Below, in pieces: positions 1 through 8,316 of a stretch of 39,518 nucleotides of DNA. The stretch spans positions 1-39,518 of the forward strand of contig CALWXB010000016.1 of NCBI GenBank assembly GCA_944385405.1, read 5' to 3'. The position numbers were made by a program, and so were the translations under genes. The notes under the pieces are model-generated. The model was not told the origin of the DNA. It searched no databases and worked only from the letters and a program-made list of their open reading frames with translations. Position 1 is the stretch's first letter, and every line of letters begins with the position of its first letter. The stretch is from an uncultured Oscillospiraceae bacterium. Lineage in GTDB: Bacteria > Bacillota > Clostridia > Oscillospirales > Oscillospiraceae.

Positions 1-1
1 G

Positions 2-724
2 GAGGAGGCGGCCGTGGACGTTGGCTGCGGCGTGGAGATGCTCCACACCTACTCCCTGATCCACGACGATCTGCCCTGCATGGACAATGACGACCTGCGC
101 CGCGGAAAGCCCACCAGCCACAAGGTATTTGGCGAGTGCATCGCGACCCTGGCAGGTGATGCTCTTCAGGCGGCGGCCTTTGAAACAGTACTCACTGCCC
201 CCGGCCCTTGGCCTGCAGATGCCACTGCGCCCATGCGGGCTGCGGCGCTGCTGGCTGCGGCGGCAGGGGAGAGCGGCATGTGCGGCGGCCAGTATCTGGA
301 CACGGTAGGCGACGGACAGCCCCATACTCTGGAGGAACTGACGGAGATCAACGACAAAAAGACCGGCGCACTGCTGCGGGCTGCCTGCATGATGGGTATA
401 GCCGCAGCGGCAGGGGAGCGGCTGGTGGATAGTGCCTGCATGGAAGCCGCGCGGGATTATGCCACCGCGCTGGGACTGGCGTTTCAGATCCGGGATGACA
501 TCCTGGATGCCACATCTACCACCGAAGTGCTGGGCAAACCTGTGGGTTCCGACGCGGCCAATGAAAAAACCACCTATGTGACGCTGTTGGGCGCGGAAGC
601 CTGTGAGAAGCAGGTGTTGGCCTACACGGAACAAGCCAAGGCGGCGCTGGACCGTGGCGTCTGGCCCGGCGGTACCGAGTTCCTGGCGGCGCTGGCGGAT
701 TCTTTGGCTGTACGAGGCATGTAA
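2..724 (+). CDS. ispA: Polyprenyl (farnesyl/geranylgeranyl) diphosphate synthase, 5' end missing
   Basis: Trans-type prenyl transferase that condenses isopentenyl diphosphate with allylic diphosphates in the isoprenoid pathway, in the cytosol. The reading frame is open to the left edge, so the GTG at 14 is not the true start and roughly 50-60 N-terminal residues are missing compared with the usual ~295. Both aspartate-rich motifs are present: the first reads DDLPCMDNDD soon after HTYSLIH, and the second is DDILD after FQIR. The GGQYLD and GKPVGSDAANEK segments are also typical of the family. A strong hairpin terminator follows the stop. Chain length (C15 or C20) cannot be read reliably. In such genomes this gene usually sits in a xseA-xseB-ispA-dxs cluster, but the neighbours to the left are not visible. 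Confidence 0.93.
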   Translation, partial: EEAAVDVGCGVEMLHTYSLIHDDLPCMDNDDLRRGKPTSHKVFGECIATLAGDALQAAAFETVLTAPGPWPADATAPMRAAALLAAAAGESGMCGGQYLDTVGDGQPHTLEELTEINDKKTGALLRAACMMGIAAAAGERLVDSACMEAARDYATALGLAFQIRDDILDATSTTEVLGKPVGSDAANEKTTYVTLLGAEACEKQVLAYTEQAKAALDRGVWPGGTEFLAALADSLAVRGM

Positions 725-731
725 AATATAA

Positions 732-765
732 AAAAGATCCCCGCCTGAAGCGGGGATCTTTTTTT
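732..765. terminator. Rho-independent terminator between ispA and pfp
   Basis: Perfect 13-bp stem (732-744 with 750-762, loop 745-749) followed by a T run. The A run on the left side lets it work in both directions, serving ispA (+) and the convergent pfp (-). Confidence 0.9.
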
Positions 766-776
766 ATCGTCCGGAT

Positions 777-2015
777 TTACTTGGCCAAGACTTTCTTCAG
801 CTTGGCAAAGCGAGGCAGGGAATCCTGCTTGGGCAGCTTGGGTTCTCCCTGAATCAGAGGCAGCGCATAGTCGATAAAGGGCTTCTCCACGCCGTCATGC
901 GTGGCGTTGATCCACTCCAGCGGGACCTTCTTCTCCGTGTTGGCCACGTCAGTCAGATTCAGCAGCTTGGTCTTGCAGACGTACTTGCCGTCTTCATAGG
1001 TACGCTCAAAGCCCACCATTTTATCCGTGATGCCGTTGACTGCGTTCTCCACGGCGGCCTTGCCGGCCATGTAGCTCTCCTCGATGTCGGTCTCAGAGGC
1101 CAGATGTGCGCCGCAGCGCTGCAGCAGGCTCAGCTCGATGCCGCGGACCTTGGCGCCGGTCTTCTGCTTGACCGCGTCGGCCAGCATGGCAGCAAGGCCG
1201 CCCAGCTGGGCATGGCCAAAGCCGTCGGTAGCGGAGGTCTTGGCTTCGGAGACGAAAGAACCATCGGCATAGTGGATGCCTTCAGAGACGGCCACCATGC
1301 AGTTGCCCTTCTCCTTATAAATGCGGTCCACATCCGCCAGGAACTTGTCCATGTCGAAGTCCACCTCGGGCAGGTACACCAGATCGGGACCGGCACCGTA
1401 AGCGGTGGCCAGGGAGGCAGCTGCTGCCAGCCAGCCGGCATGACGGCCCATGATTTCGATGACGCACACCAGGCCGGTGTCGTAGACCCGGGCATCCTGA
1501 TAGACTTCCATGCAGGAAGTGGCGATGTACTTGGCCGCAGAGGCATAGCCGGGGCAGTGGTCTGTACCAAAGAGGTCGTTGTCGATGGTCTTGGGCACAC
1601 CCATCACACGGCACTCATAGCCCACCTTCTGCATGTACTTGGAGATCTTGTTGCAGGTATCCATGGAGTCATTGCCGCCGTTATAGAAGAAATAACGGAC
1701 ATCATATTTCTTAAAGATCTCCAGGATGCGCTTATAGTCGGTGTCGTCCACATCCGGATCCTTCATCTTATAACGGCAGGAACCAAGCGCAGAGGAGGGA
1801 GTGTACTTGAGCAGCTCCAGCTCAGCGGGATCCTCCTCACCCATGTCGAACAAACGATCGTTCAAAACGCCCTTGATGCCGTGCTCTGCACCGAACACGC
1901 GGGTAATGTTGGGATTCTTCAATGCCGTGTCAATGACGCCGTATGCGCTGGCGTTGATGACGGAAGTGGGACCGCCGGATTGGCCGATGATGCATGCGCC
2001 TTTCAGTTCACTCAT
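777..2015 (-). CDS. pfp: Pyrophosphate-type 6-phosphofructokinase
   Basis: Phosphorylates fructose 6-phosphate to fructose 1,6-bisphosphate in glycolysis. Its 412 residues carry the PFK fold motifs: GQSGGPTSVINA at the N-terminus, GGNDSMDT at about 113-120, PKTIDNDL at 141-148 and EIMGRHAGW at 187-195. An Asp where ATP-PFKs have the second Gly of GGDGS, together with the Lys of PKTIDND, marks the pyrophosphate-dependent branch and makes the reaction reversible. This rests on known residue rules, not on an assay. The ATG is preceded by GGAGGAATTCCC. It is divergent from the aldolase gene, which uses its product, and the two share an AT-rich promoter region of about 240 bp. Confidence 0.92.
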   Translation of the reverse strand: MSELKGACIIGQSGGPTSVINASAYGVIDTALKNPNITRVFGAEHGIKGVLNDRLFDMGEEDPAELELLKYTPSSALGSCRYKMKDPDVDDTDYKRILEIFKKYDVRYFFYNGGNDSMDTCNKISKYMQKVGYECRVMGVPKTIDNDLFGTDHCPGYASAAKYIATSCMEVYQDARVYDTGLVCVIEIMGRHAGWLAAAASLATAYGAGPDLVYLPEVDFDMDKFLADVDRIYKEKGNCMVAVSEGIHYADGSFVSEAKTSATDGFGHAQLGGLAAMLADAVKQKTGAKVRGIELSLLQRCGAHLASETDIEESYMAGKAAVENAVNGITDKMVGFERTYEDGKYVCKTKLLNLTDVANTEKKVPLEWINATHDGVEKPFIDYALPLIQGEPKLPKQDSLPRFAKLKKVLAK

Positions 2016-2079
2016 GGGAATTCCTCCTCAAGCATTTTCTTCCAAAGAGGGCAAACGGGCATACCGCTGCCTTTTTCTT

Positions 2080-2108
2080 ATCATAACATTCAAAAAATAA
2101 ATTGTAAA
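2080..2108 (-). promoter_or_regulatory. Sigma-A-like promoter of pfp
   Basis: On the minus strand TTTACA (2108-2103) is followed after 17 nt by TATGAT (2085-2080). This places the start of transcription about 55-60 nt upstream of the pfp ATG. The block is AT-rich compared with the surrounding coding DNA. Confidence 0.6.
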
Positions 2109-2111
2109 TAC

Positions 2112-2139
2112 TTGCATTTTAAAATCGTTGTGATATTAT
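2112..2139 (+). promoter_or_regulatory. Sigma-A-like promoter of the aldolase gene
   Basis: TTGCAT (2112-2117), 16-nt spacer, TATTAT (2134-2139). It lies back to back with the pfp promoter and leaves a leader of about 115 nt before the aldolase start. No riboswitch fold was recognised in that leader. Confidence 0.5.
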
Positions 2140-2260
2140 ATAGAAGGAAATCGTTTTCGCCTTCTTCAATCGTTCATTTACGACAAACAAATCCCGTTAA
2201 TTGCAGTGATGGTGGACGTTTTGAAGCGGCGGGACAAATATTATTCAGGAGATGATCGTT

Positions 2261-3229
2261 ATGCCACTGGTTACCACGACTGAGATGTTCAAGAAGGCCT
2301 ATAACGGCGGCTATGCCATTGGTGCTTTCAACGTCAACAACATGGAGATCGTTCAAGGCATCACGGAGGCAGCCAAGGATCTGGAAGCCCCCTTGATCCT
2401 GCAGGTATCCAAGGGAGCCCGCGCCTACGCCAACCATACTTATCTCATCAAGCTGGTGGAAGCCGCTGTCATCGAAACAGGCCTGCCCATCTGCCTGCAT
2501 CTGGATCATGGCGACAGCTTTGAGACCTGCAAGAGCTGCATCGACGGCGGCTTTACCTCCGTCATGATCGACGCCTCCTCCAAGCCCTTTGCTGAGAACA
2601 TCGAGATCACCAAGAAGGTGGTCGAGTATGCCCACGACCACGGCGTAGTGGTGGAAGCCGAGCTGGGCGCTCTGGCCGGCATTGAGGACGAAGTGAAAGT
2701 TTCCGCTGAGCAGTCCCACTACACCAAGCCTGAAGAGGTGGAGGAGTTCGTCACCAAGACCGGCTGTGACTCCCTGGCCATCGCCATCGGCACCAGCCAC
2801 GGCGCTTACAAGTTCACTGCCGCGCAGTGCACCCGCAATGAAAAGGGTGAGCTGGTTCCGCCCCCGCTGCGTTTTGACATTCTGGATGAGGTTGTCAAGC
2901 GTCTGCCCGGCTTCCCCATCGTACTCCACGGCTCTTCTTCCGTGCCCCAGAACTTCGTAAAGATGATCAACGAGAACGGCGGCAAGATGCCCGACGCTGT
3001 GGGCATCCCTGAAGAGCAGCTGCGCCAGGCCGCCAAGAGCGCCGTGTGCAAGATCAACATCGACTCCGATCTGCGCCTGGCCATGACTGGTACCATCCGG
3101 CAGTTCTTCAATGAGCATCCTGACAAGTTCGATCCCCGCGAGTACCTCAAGCCCGCCCGCCAGGCCATCAAGGATCTGGTCTCCCATAAGATCGTGGACG
3201 TGCTTGGCTGCGACCACAAGGCTTTCTGA
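2261..3229 (+). CDS. fba: Class II fructose-1,6-bisphosphate aldolase
   Basis: Zinc-dependent aldolase that splits fructose 1,6-bisphosphate into glyceraldehyde 3-phosphate and dihydroxyacetone phosphate. Motifs in order are YAIGAFNVNNMEI near the N-terminus, LHLDHGDSFE (catalytic Asp and a zinc His), VEAELG, IAIGTSHGAYKF, VLHGSSSVP and INIDSDLR. The length of 322 residues is normal for the family. An ATG at 2252 directly abuts the AGGAG at 2247-2251 and is too close to be used. The ATG at 2261, nine bases after the Shine-Dalgarno, gives the usual MPLVTT start. It is divergent from pfp, forming a small glycolytic locus, and ends at a strong hairpin terminator. Confidence 0.96.
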   Translation: MPLVTTTEMFKKAYNGGYAIGAFNVNNMEIVQGITEAAKDLEAPLILQVSKGARAYANHTYLIKLVEAAVIETGLPICLHLDHGDSFETCKSCIDGGFTSVMIDASSKPFAENIEITKKVVEYAHDHGVVVEAELGALAGIEDEVKVSAEQSHYTKPEEVEEFVTKTGCDSLAIAIGTSHGAYKFTAAQCTRNEKGELVPPPLRFDILDEVVKRLPGFPIVLHGSSSVPQNFVKMINENGGKMPDAVGIPEEQLRQAAKSAVCKINIDSDLRLAMTGTIRQFFNEHPDKFDPREYLKPARQAIKDLVSHKIVDVLGCDHKAF

Positions 3230-3245
3230 TTTTCTCCCGGTCCTG

Positions 3246-3277
3246 AAAGCGGAGGCGCAATGCGCCTCCGCTTTTTT
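3246..3277 (+). terminator. Rho-independent terminator after fba
   Basis: Perfect 13-bp stem (3246-3258 with 3262-3274), 3-nt loop, T run at 3272-3277. It lies 17 bases after the fba stop. Confidence 0.93.
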
Positions 3278-3330
3278 CGTATCCTTTTCTCTCTGCGTGC
3301 ATAGGATGGGAAAGAGGGAGGGGGAGTCCA

Positions 3331-3834
3331 ATGCGCTTTTTCCGAGATTACAACCGTTCCGCTGCTGTTCGATACGCCCACAAATGGGCTTACGGACGGA
3401 ATCCACGGTTTTACGATTACGAAAACCTAGGCGGAGATTGTACCAATTTTGCGTCCCAATGCATCTACGCAGGCTGCGGCGTCATGAATTTCACACCCAC
3501 CTATGGCTGGTATTATATTGACGCGGATCAGAAGGCTCCGGCCTGGACCGGCGTACCGTATCTCTGGAATTTTCTCACCCGGAGCGGACCATCCATCGGT
3601 CCGGTTGGGCAGCCCTGCCAGATGGAGGATCTCCGGCCGGGGGATATCGTGCAGCTCTCCTTTCGGGATGGTGTCTTTCAGCATACTCCCGTGGTAGTCT
3701 CCGTAGGATGGCCGGTAACGCCGGATAACGTATTGGTAGCGGCCCACAGTTATGACGCAGACAATCGGCCCCTTGCCACTTATACATACCAGGAGATCCG
3801 GTTTCTGCACATCATCGGCACCATGCGGCCATAG
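3331..3834 (+). CDS. Amidase_6-type putative amidase (NlpC/P60-like cysteine hydrolase)
   Basis: Protein of 167 residues that matches the amidase_6 group of putative cell-wall amidases common in spore-forming Firmicutes. Recognisable parts are the N-terminal YNRSAAVRYAHKWA, the active-site block LGGDCTNFASQC with the presumed nucleophilic Cys, the LRPGDIVQL strand and the FQHTPVVV block with the presumed catalytic His. No signal peptide or membrane segment is visible, so it acts in the cytosol or forespore/mother cell, or is exported in another way. A GGGAGGGGGAG stretch precedes the ATG. It lies upstream of an SLH-GH18 gene on the same strand, 81 bp apart. Substrate unknown. Confidence 0.8.
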   Translation: MRFFRDYNRSAAVRYAHKWAYGRNPRFYDYENLGGDCTNFASQCIYAGCGVMNFTPTYGWYYIDADQKAPAWTGVPYLWNFLTRSGPSIGPVGQPCQMEDLRPGDIVQLSFRDGVFQHTPVVVSVGWPVTPDNVLVAAHSYDADNRPLATYTYQEIRFLHIIGTMRP

Positions 3835-3915
3835 CTGAGATTTAACGTTTTATTCACAATTTTTTTGAGGCGGATTGCTATCATGGAATCATCACGCGAA
3901 AAGGGAGAGATTTCC

Positions 3916-5577
3916 ATGAAAAGATTGCTTTCTGCCCTGACTGCCCTGACGCTGATCCTGACGCTGGCCCTTCCGACAGCCAGTGCATACAGCGACATTC
4001 CGGCTTCCGGCACACTGTCGGAGGAGGTATGGAAGGCCGTGGATTACGGCCTCATGAACGGTTACTCTCCAAGCACCTTCGGATACGGAGACTCCATGAC
4101 CCGCGCCCAGTTTCTGACAGTGGTCGGCCGGATGATGGGCTGGTTTGAAAACGCCCAGACGGCGGAGGCCCAGATCACACCCGCCATGCAGGTGCCTCAG
4201 AATATTTCCACCACATACTGGACCGCCATCAGCGATGCTGTAAAATACCAAGTGGTGGACGATGACATTCCCTTCCGGCCAAACGCGGCCGTGACCCGCG
4301 GGGAGATGGCGGAGATCCTGGTCCGGGCACTGGGGCTCAAGGGCGCAGCATCCATTGCAGAAAAAGAGATGAGCCTGCCATTTTCCGATGTCACCAGCGG
4401 AAAGGGATATGTGGCCATTGCCTATGCCATCGGCATGACCAACGGCACGTCAGCCACCACGTTTTCCCCCAATGCCACAGCCACCCGCGCCCAGGCGGCG
4501 GCCATGCTGGTACGGATCTATGAGAAGATGGAGACGGCCAGCGGCTTCGTTCACGGCTTCTATGCCCTGTCCTCGTACAGTCAGCTCAGCTGCGCCTCCC
4601 GTATGAATGCCGTCAGTGCGGGCTGGAGCCGGATGACCTGGGATGGAACCACAGCGCTGCTCTCCACCACCAGCGCAAACAGCAACGAATACTACGTGCC
4701 CACCGGCTATAGTGAAGTCACGGATTACATGCAGTCCAACGGTGTCAAGCTGCATCTGAGTGTATTTATGGATGCTGCAGGCGGTGTGCGGGAGCTGCTG
4801 GCTTCCGCAGAGGGCAGAACGCAGGCGGTGGCTCAGATCGTAAATGAGCTGACCGTCGAATACAAAAGCATCGGCCGCAATCCCTACAGCGGCGTCACCA
4901 TCGACTTCGAGGGCCTGCGCAGCGCCCAAAAGGCGGACTTTACTGCCTTCCTGCAGGAGCTTTCCACGCAGTTGGACAAGCTGAACAAGTCTCTGTATGT
5001 CTGCGTGGCACCAGCGCTCACCGGCGGTGCCTACTATGACGGATACGATTACCGTGCCATCGGTGATCTTGCGGATCAGGTGATCCTGATGGCTTACGAT
5101 TTTGAGGCCCGGGATGCAAGTATCTATCTGGGCAGCAATATTGCCGAAAGCTCCGGCTTTGCGGAATCCACCCGGAATGCCCCTGCCGGACAGGTGTTCT
5201 GGGCTCTGCTGGCCATCACCAATGGTTCCACTGGCGTACGGGATCCGGGAAAGGTACTGCTGGGGATCAGCAGCAAAAATGTCGCCTGGAAAGTGGATGA
5301 AAACGGCTGCCTGCTCTCCGCGCAGCCGGTATATCTCTCCAACGATGCTGCCCATTCCTATCTCTCCCAGGCCGTATCCGGCGCGGCGGGTTCCGTGGTC
5401 ACGGAGACCTATGTCATCGCAGCAGGCGGGGACGGCACCCGGTATTTCCTGTGGCGGGAGGATCCGATGCAGAATCTCCAGTCCGCCAAGCTCTTAGGTA
5501 TCACAGGTGTCTCTCTCTGGCGTTTGGGAACACTGCCCATGTACAGCGATTGGAGCTGGTCCGATCTGCTCCGCTGA
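3916..5577 (+). CDS. Secreted SLH-domain protein with glycoside hydrolase family 18 domain
   Basis: Secreted protein of 553 residues. A signal peptide (MKRLLSALTALTL... ending near ASA, residues 1-24) is followed by about three S-layer-homology repeats (residues ~25-205, with TRAQFLTVVGRM, TRGEMAEILVRAL and TRAQAAAMLVRIY). A GH18 barrel then runs to the end. The GH18 signature reads GVTIDFEGL, with the presumed acid Glu at about residue 332. This composition resembles the YaaH/YdhD type of spore-cortex and wall-glycan hydrolases, anchored here to secondary wall polymer by SLH repeats. The frame extends upstream to 3865, but AGGGAGA at 3902-3908 and the signal peptide fix the start at 3916. 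A perfect hairpin follows the stop. Confidence 0.88.
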   Translation: MKRLLSALTALTLILTLALPTASAYSDIPASGTLSEEVWKAVDYGLMNGYSPSTFGYGDSMTRAQFLTVVGRMMGWFENAQTAEAQITPAMQVPQNISTTYWTAISDAVKYQVVDDDIPFRPNAAVTRGEMAEILVRALGLKGAASIAEKEMSLPFSDVTSGKGYVAIAYAIGMTNGTSATTFSPNATATRAQAAAMLVRIYEKMETASGFVHGFYALSSYSQLSCASRMNAVSAGWSRMTWDGTTALLSTTSANSNEYYVPTGYSEVTDYMQSNGVKLHLSVFMDAAGGVRELLASAEGRTQAVAQIVNELTVEYKSIGRNPYSGVTIDFEGLRSAQKADFTAFLQELSTQLDKLNKSLYVCVAPALTGGAYYDGYDYRAIGDLADQVILMAYDFEARDASIYLGSNIAESSGFAESTRNAPAGQVFWALLAITNGSTGVRDPGKVLLGISSKNVAWKVDENGCLLSAQPVYLSNDAAHSYLSQAVSGAAGSVVTETYVIAAGGDGTRYFLWREDPMQNLQSAKLLGITGVSLWRLGTLPMYSDWSWSDLLR

Positions 5578-5583
5578 TTTTCC

Positions 5584-5619
5584 AAGCTCCGGCGCTTTCT
5601 TTTGAAAGCGCCGGAGCTT
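5584..5619 (+). terminator. Hairpin after the SLH-GH18 gene
   Basis: Perfect 16-bp inverted repeat (5584-5599 with 5604-5619) around a TTTT loop. There is no clear T run after it, so it may be an atypical terminator or an RNA-protecting hairpin. Confidence 0.65.
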
Positions 5620-5722
5620 CCATCTTAAAAAAATTGTATCTGTATGAATGGATTCTGCGTGCCGGATCGTGTTATCATCAAAGGGCGAATCCGCCCGGCA
5701 TCAGAAATGGAGGAATGGACAC

Positions 5723-6004
5723 ATGAAAAAAGGACTCATCGGTCTCCTGGCGGCAGTCATGCTGCTGACTGCCGGCACCGGGGCGTTGGCAGCAGGGCGC
5801 GGCATCTGCCGCAGCAGCGTGGATTGCCGCTATACGGACACCAACAACGATGGGGTGTGCGACATCTGCGGGGCTGCCGCAGGATGCAGATCCGCCTGCC
5901 GCAGGGGTAGTGTGGATTCTGACGGCGATGGAATCTGTGACAACACTGCCGTTTGTGTTCGTACCATCGGCACGGGCCATCATGGCGGAGGCCATCGCCG
6001 CTGA
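5723..6004 (+). CDS. Secreted Cys-rich mini-protein with DxDxDG repeats and Gly/His tail
   Basis: Protein of 93 residues. It has a signal peptide (MKKGLIGLLAAVMLL, ending near ALA), then two short acidic loops, DTNNDGVCDIC and DSDGDGICDN. These resemble calcium-binding loops of dockerins, EF-hands or thrombospondin type-3 repeats. The mature part has about eight cysteines and ends in GTGHHGGGHRR. An in-frame ATG at 5648 exists, but GGAGG at 5709-5713 and the signal peptide favour 5723. The sigma factor starts 14 bases after the stop, so the two are probably co-transcribed. Its role is unknown. Placement before a sigma/anti-sigma pair suggests an extracytoplasmic ligand, a metal or calcium binder, or an output of that pair (inference). 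Confidence 0.72.
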   Translation: MKKGLIGLLAAVMLLTAGTGALAAGRGICRSSVDCRYTDTNNDGVCDICGAAAGCRSACRRGSVDSDGDGICDNTAVCVRTIGTGHHGGGHRR

Positions 6005-6018
6005 CAGAAGGGAGCGGT

Positions 6019-6501
6019 ATGCGGAGCGAGGAAGCGCTGATCAGAGCCATCGATCGGTATGCCGATACTGTTCGGCGGCTCTGTATGATCCATCTGAAAA
6101 ATCAGGCTGATACCGAGGACATATTTCAAACGGTGTTTTTGAAATATGCCCTTAGCTCCGTTTCCTTTGAAGACGACGAACATGAGAAGGCCTGGCTCAT
6201 CCGGGTGACCCTCAATGCCTGCCGGGACCTTCTGAAGCGTGTATTCCGCAGCCGCACGGTATCCCTGGAGTCGCTTGGAGAACAGCCTGCGCCGATACCG
6301 CCGGACTACCGGGAGGTGCTGGAAGCAGTATTGGCCCTGCCGCAGGCCTATCGAGACGTGGTATATCTTCACTACTATGAAGAGTACACCGCTCCGCAAA
6401 TCGGTCAGATCCTTGGGAAAAATGTCAATACAGTCTACACGCTTCTGTCACGTTCCAGGCAGATGCTGCGGGAAAGGCTGGGAGGTGACGCGGATGCATG
6501 A
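6019..6501 (+). CDS. ECF-like RNA polymerase sigma factor
   Basis: Sigma-70 family factor of about 160 residues with only regions 2 and 4. Region 2 reads AIDRYADTVRRLCMIHLKNQADTEDI... (start quoted in part; FQTVFLKYA follows). Region 4 has LPQAYRDVVYLHYYEEYTAPQIGQIL followed by the recognition-helix part NVNTVYTLLSRSRQML, typical of ECF factors. The frame is open from 5953, but an AAGGGAG just before the ATG at 6019 decides the start. The stop overlaps the anti-sigma start by 8 bases, so the two are translationally coupled. It presumably directs transcription of its own operon and wall-related genes once released; targets cannot be read from the window. Confidence 0.9.
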   Translation: MRSEEALIRAIDRYADTVRRLCMIHLKNQADTEDIFQTVFLKYALSSVSFEDDEHEKAWLIRVTLNACRDLLKRVFRSRTVSLESLGEQPAPIPPDYREVLEAVLALPQAYRDVVYLHYYEEYTAPQIGQILGKNVNTVYTLLSRSRQMLRERLGGDADA

Positions 6502-7213
6502 GCAGATAAAAGCGGCGTTCGATACCGTCCGTGCGGAACAATCGCTGAAGGACCGGACCCGGGCTGCTGTGGTACAACAGATGCAACGCAGCAGCCGGTC
6601 CAGGATGCTTTTCCGCGGCCTGGCCGCTGCGTGTCTGCTGGCCTTTTTGGCAGGCGGACAGTGGCTGTATTTTATGCCCACAGCGGAGATCAGCATTGAC
6701 ATAAATCCCTCTGTGGAACTGCAGGTCAACCGGTTTGACCGGGTCATTGATGCCAGCGGATACAACGAAGATGGGGAACGACTTTTGGAATCGGTCCAGG
6801 TCCGATTTACGAACTATCAGGTTGCTCTGCAGCGCATTCTGGAATGCGAATCCGTGGCAGAGCTGCTGGCCGAAAATGAGGAGCTTAGCATAGCCGTGGT
6901 AGGGCCTGACAATGCCCAGTGCGCCCGGATGATCACCCAGATCCGGAATTGCACAAGAAATCAGGAAAACGCCCACTGCTACCACACCGACATTCAGGCA
7001 GTCTCCGACGCCCATGAACTGGGCCTCTCTTATGGAAAATACAGTGCTTTCCTGACACTGCAGGCCCTGGATCCCAGTGTCACAGCCGAAGAGGTCCAGG
7101 GGATGACCATGCGGGAGATCCGGGAACAGATCGAATCCCTGAGCGGAGAAGGGGAGGCGGCAGGAGGGGGGAACCTCCATGGACAGGGATACGGGCTCCA
7201 CGGGCATCATTGA
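6494..7213 (+). CDS. Membrane anti-sigma factor with RsgI-type extracytoplasmic domain
   Basis: Single-pass membrane protein of 239 residues. A cytosolic N-terminus (about 1-36) presumably binds the sigma factor. A membrane helix follows at about 37-57 (LFRGLAAACLLAFLAGG). Then comes the characteristic RsgI block AEISIDINPSVELQVNRFDR, where a conserved Asn-Pro lies at the cleavage region of RsgI proteins. The C-terminal part is helical with a few Cys and ends in a Gly/His stretch (HGQGYGLHGHH), similar in composition to the tail of the secreted mini-protein upstream. The frame extends back to 6239 inside the sigma gene, but the ATG at 6494 follows GGAGGTGACG and gives the normal family start. 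A strong terminator follows. Confidence 0.85.
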   Translation: MHEQIKAAFDTVRAEQSLKDRTRAAVVQQMQRSSRSRMLFRGLAAACLLAFLAGGQWLYFMPTAEISIDINPSVELQVNRFDRVIDASGYNEDGERLLESVQVRFTNYQVALQRILECESVAELLAENEELSIAVVGPDNAQCARMITQIRNCTRNQENAHCYHTDIQAVSDAHELGLSYGKYSAFLTLQALDPSVTAEEVQGMTMREIREQIESLSGEGEAAGGGNLHGQGYGLHGHH

Positions 7214-7226
7214 ACAACACGCGCGG

Positions 7227-7264
7227 AAAACCCAGCCTCCGATGCTTTCGGAGGCTGGGTTTTT
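7227..7264. terminator. Bidirectional rho-independent terminator
   Basis: Perfect 16-bp stem (7227-7242 with 7248-7263), 5-nt loop, A run on one side and T run on the other. It serves the sigma/anti-sigma operon (+) and the convergent recombinase gene (-). Confidence 0.92.
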
Positions 7265-8270
7265 AAAGTTTCCCTTTCTTTTTCACATGTGACAGGGGAT
7301 TTGCCTTTGCAGCAATGCGCAGAGATTCATTATCGATATGCGTATAGATCTCTGTGGTATTCAGGTGATCGTGTCCCAGAACCTCCTGAACGGCACGTAC
7401 ATCCACGCCGTTTTGCAGCATCAACGTGGCAGCCGTATGACGGAGCTTGTGTGACGAGTACTCCGAAGCGTCGATCCCGGCCTCGGCCAGTCGTTTTTTC
7501 ACCATGGCATGAACGGTGGAACGACTCATCCGCTCATTTTGTGCAGACAAAAACAGGGCATCGGCATCCCGGCCCGTAATGGGCCTGCGGACTGCCAAAT
7601 ACTGCCGCAGCGCTGACTGGCAGGCGTCATTCAAATAGATGATGCGTACTTTATTGCCTTTTCCCAAAACCCGCAGCGCATCATCCTGAATGTCCCGAAG
7701 ATTCAATCCTACCAATTCGGAGATCCGCAGTCCGCAGTTGAGGAACAGCGTCAAAATACAGTAATCCCGTTCCTGATTCTTACCACTGACAGAATCCAGC
7801 AGCTGTACGCTTTCGTCCAAGGTCAGGTATTTCGGCAGTGATTTTCGCAGCTTGGGAGAGTCCAGATCTTTGACAGGATTTTCACGAAGTAAGTGCATTT
7901 TATTGGTGAGATACTGGTAAAAGGAACGGATCGTGGCGATCTTCCTGGCTCTGGAAGCAGCGCTGAGCCCATAATCTGTGTTTCTGCTGTTATGGAATCG
8001 CGCGCGGTCCCGGCTGAGATACGTCATATAGCCATAGATATCCGTCAGCGTGACCGTGGAAACGAAGTCCAGATCCACATCCAGGATCCCGATCTCATCC
8101 AGCGGCTTGCCAGCCAGTGCAGGATCCCGGGCTTGTTTCAGATAGCGGAAAAAATTCCGCAGATCCAAAAAGTATTCGTCCACGGTGCGCTTGGAATGCG
8201 CCTTGATGTTTTCATGATACGCCAAAAAATCCCGCAGGATCTGCGGCGCCTCAGTGCGGTAATCGTTCAT
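7263..8270 (-). CDS. Xer-type tyrosine recombinase (chromosomal)
   Basis: Site-specific recombinase of about 335 residues. The N-terminal SAM-like DNA-binding domain (ILRDFLAYHENIKAHS, RTVDEYFLDLRNFFRYL) is followed by a complete catalytic domain. The catalytic residues lie in CGLRISEL (Arg), GKGNKVR (Lys), SHKLRHTAATL (His, Arg), LGHDHLNTT (His) and TEIYTHI (Tyr). It resembles the XerC/XerD-like proteins of Clostridia. The frame is open to 8363 (TTG), where an AAGGAGG sits too close to be a good ribosome site. The ATG at 8270 gives the family-like start MNDYRTEAP but has a weak ribosome site, so the start is uncertain. It lies outside the prophage as defined by the cotJC junction and is probably a host gene. 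Confidence 0.88.
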   Translation of the reverse strand: MNDYRTEAPQILRDFLAYHENIKAHSKRTVDEYFLDLRNFFRYLKQARDPALAGKPLDEIGILDVDLDFVSTVTLTDIYGYMTYLSRDRARFHNSRNTDYGLSAASRARKIATIRSFYQYLTNKMHLLRENPVKDLDSPKLRKSLPKYLTLDESVQLLDSVSGKNQERDYCILTLFLNCGLRISELVGLNLRDIQDDALRVLGKGNKVRIIYLNDACQSALRQYLAVRRPITGRDADALFLSAQNERMSRSTVHAMVKKRLAEAGIDASEYSSHKLRHTAATLMLQNGVDVRAVQEVLGHDHLNTTEIYTHIDNESLRIAAKANPLSHVKKKGKL

Positions 8271-8316
8271 GAGAAATCTCGGGGAATCGGACGGGAGCGG
8301 TGTTTTACCCTCCCCT

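Noticed and set aside
897-2255. Open + strand frame of about 450 codons over pfp
   Set aside because: Shadow of the pfp gene on the other strand; no domain and no ribosome site.
2252-2260. Aldolase start at the ATG at 2252
   Set aside because: It directly touches the AGGAG at 2247-2251; the ATG at 2261 has proper spacing and gives the standard family N-terminus.
7263-8270. Tyrosine recombinase as the prophage integrase
   Set aside because: It lies about 3 kb outside the cotJC junction, with host genes radA, cwlD and cotJAB in between, and resembles chromosomal Xer-like proteins. The integrase is expected at the other prophage end.
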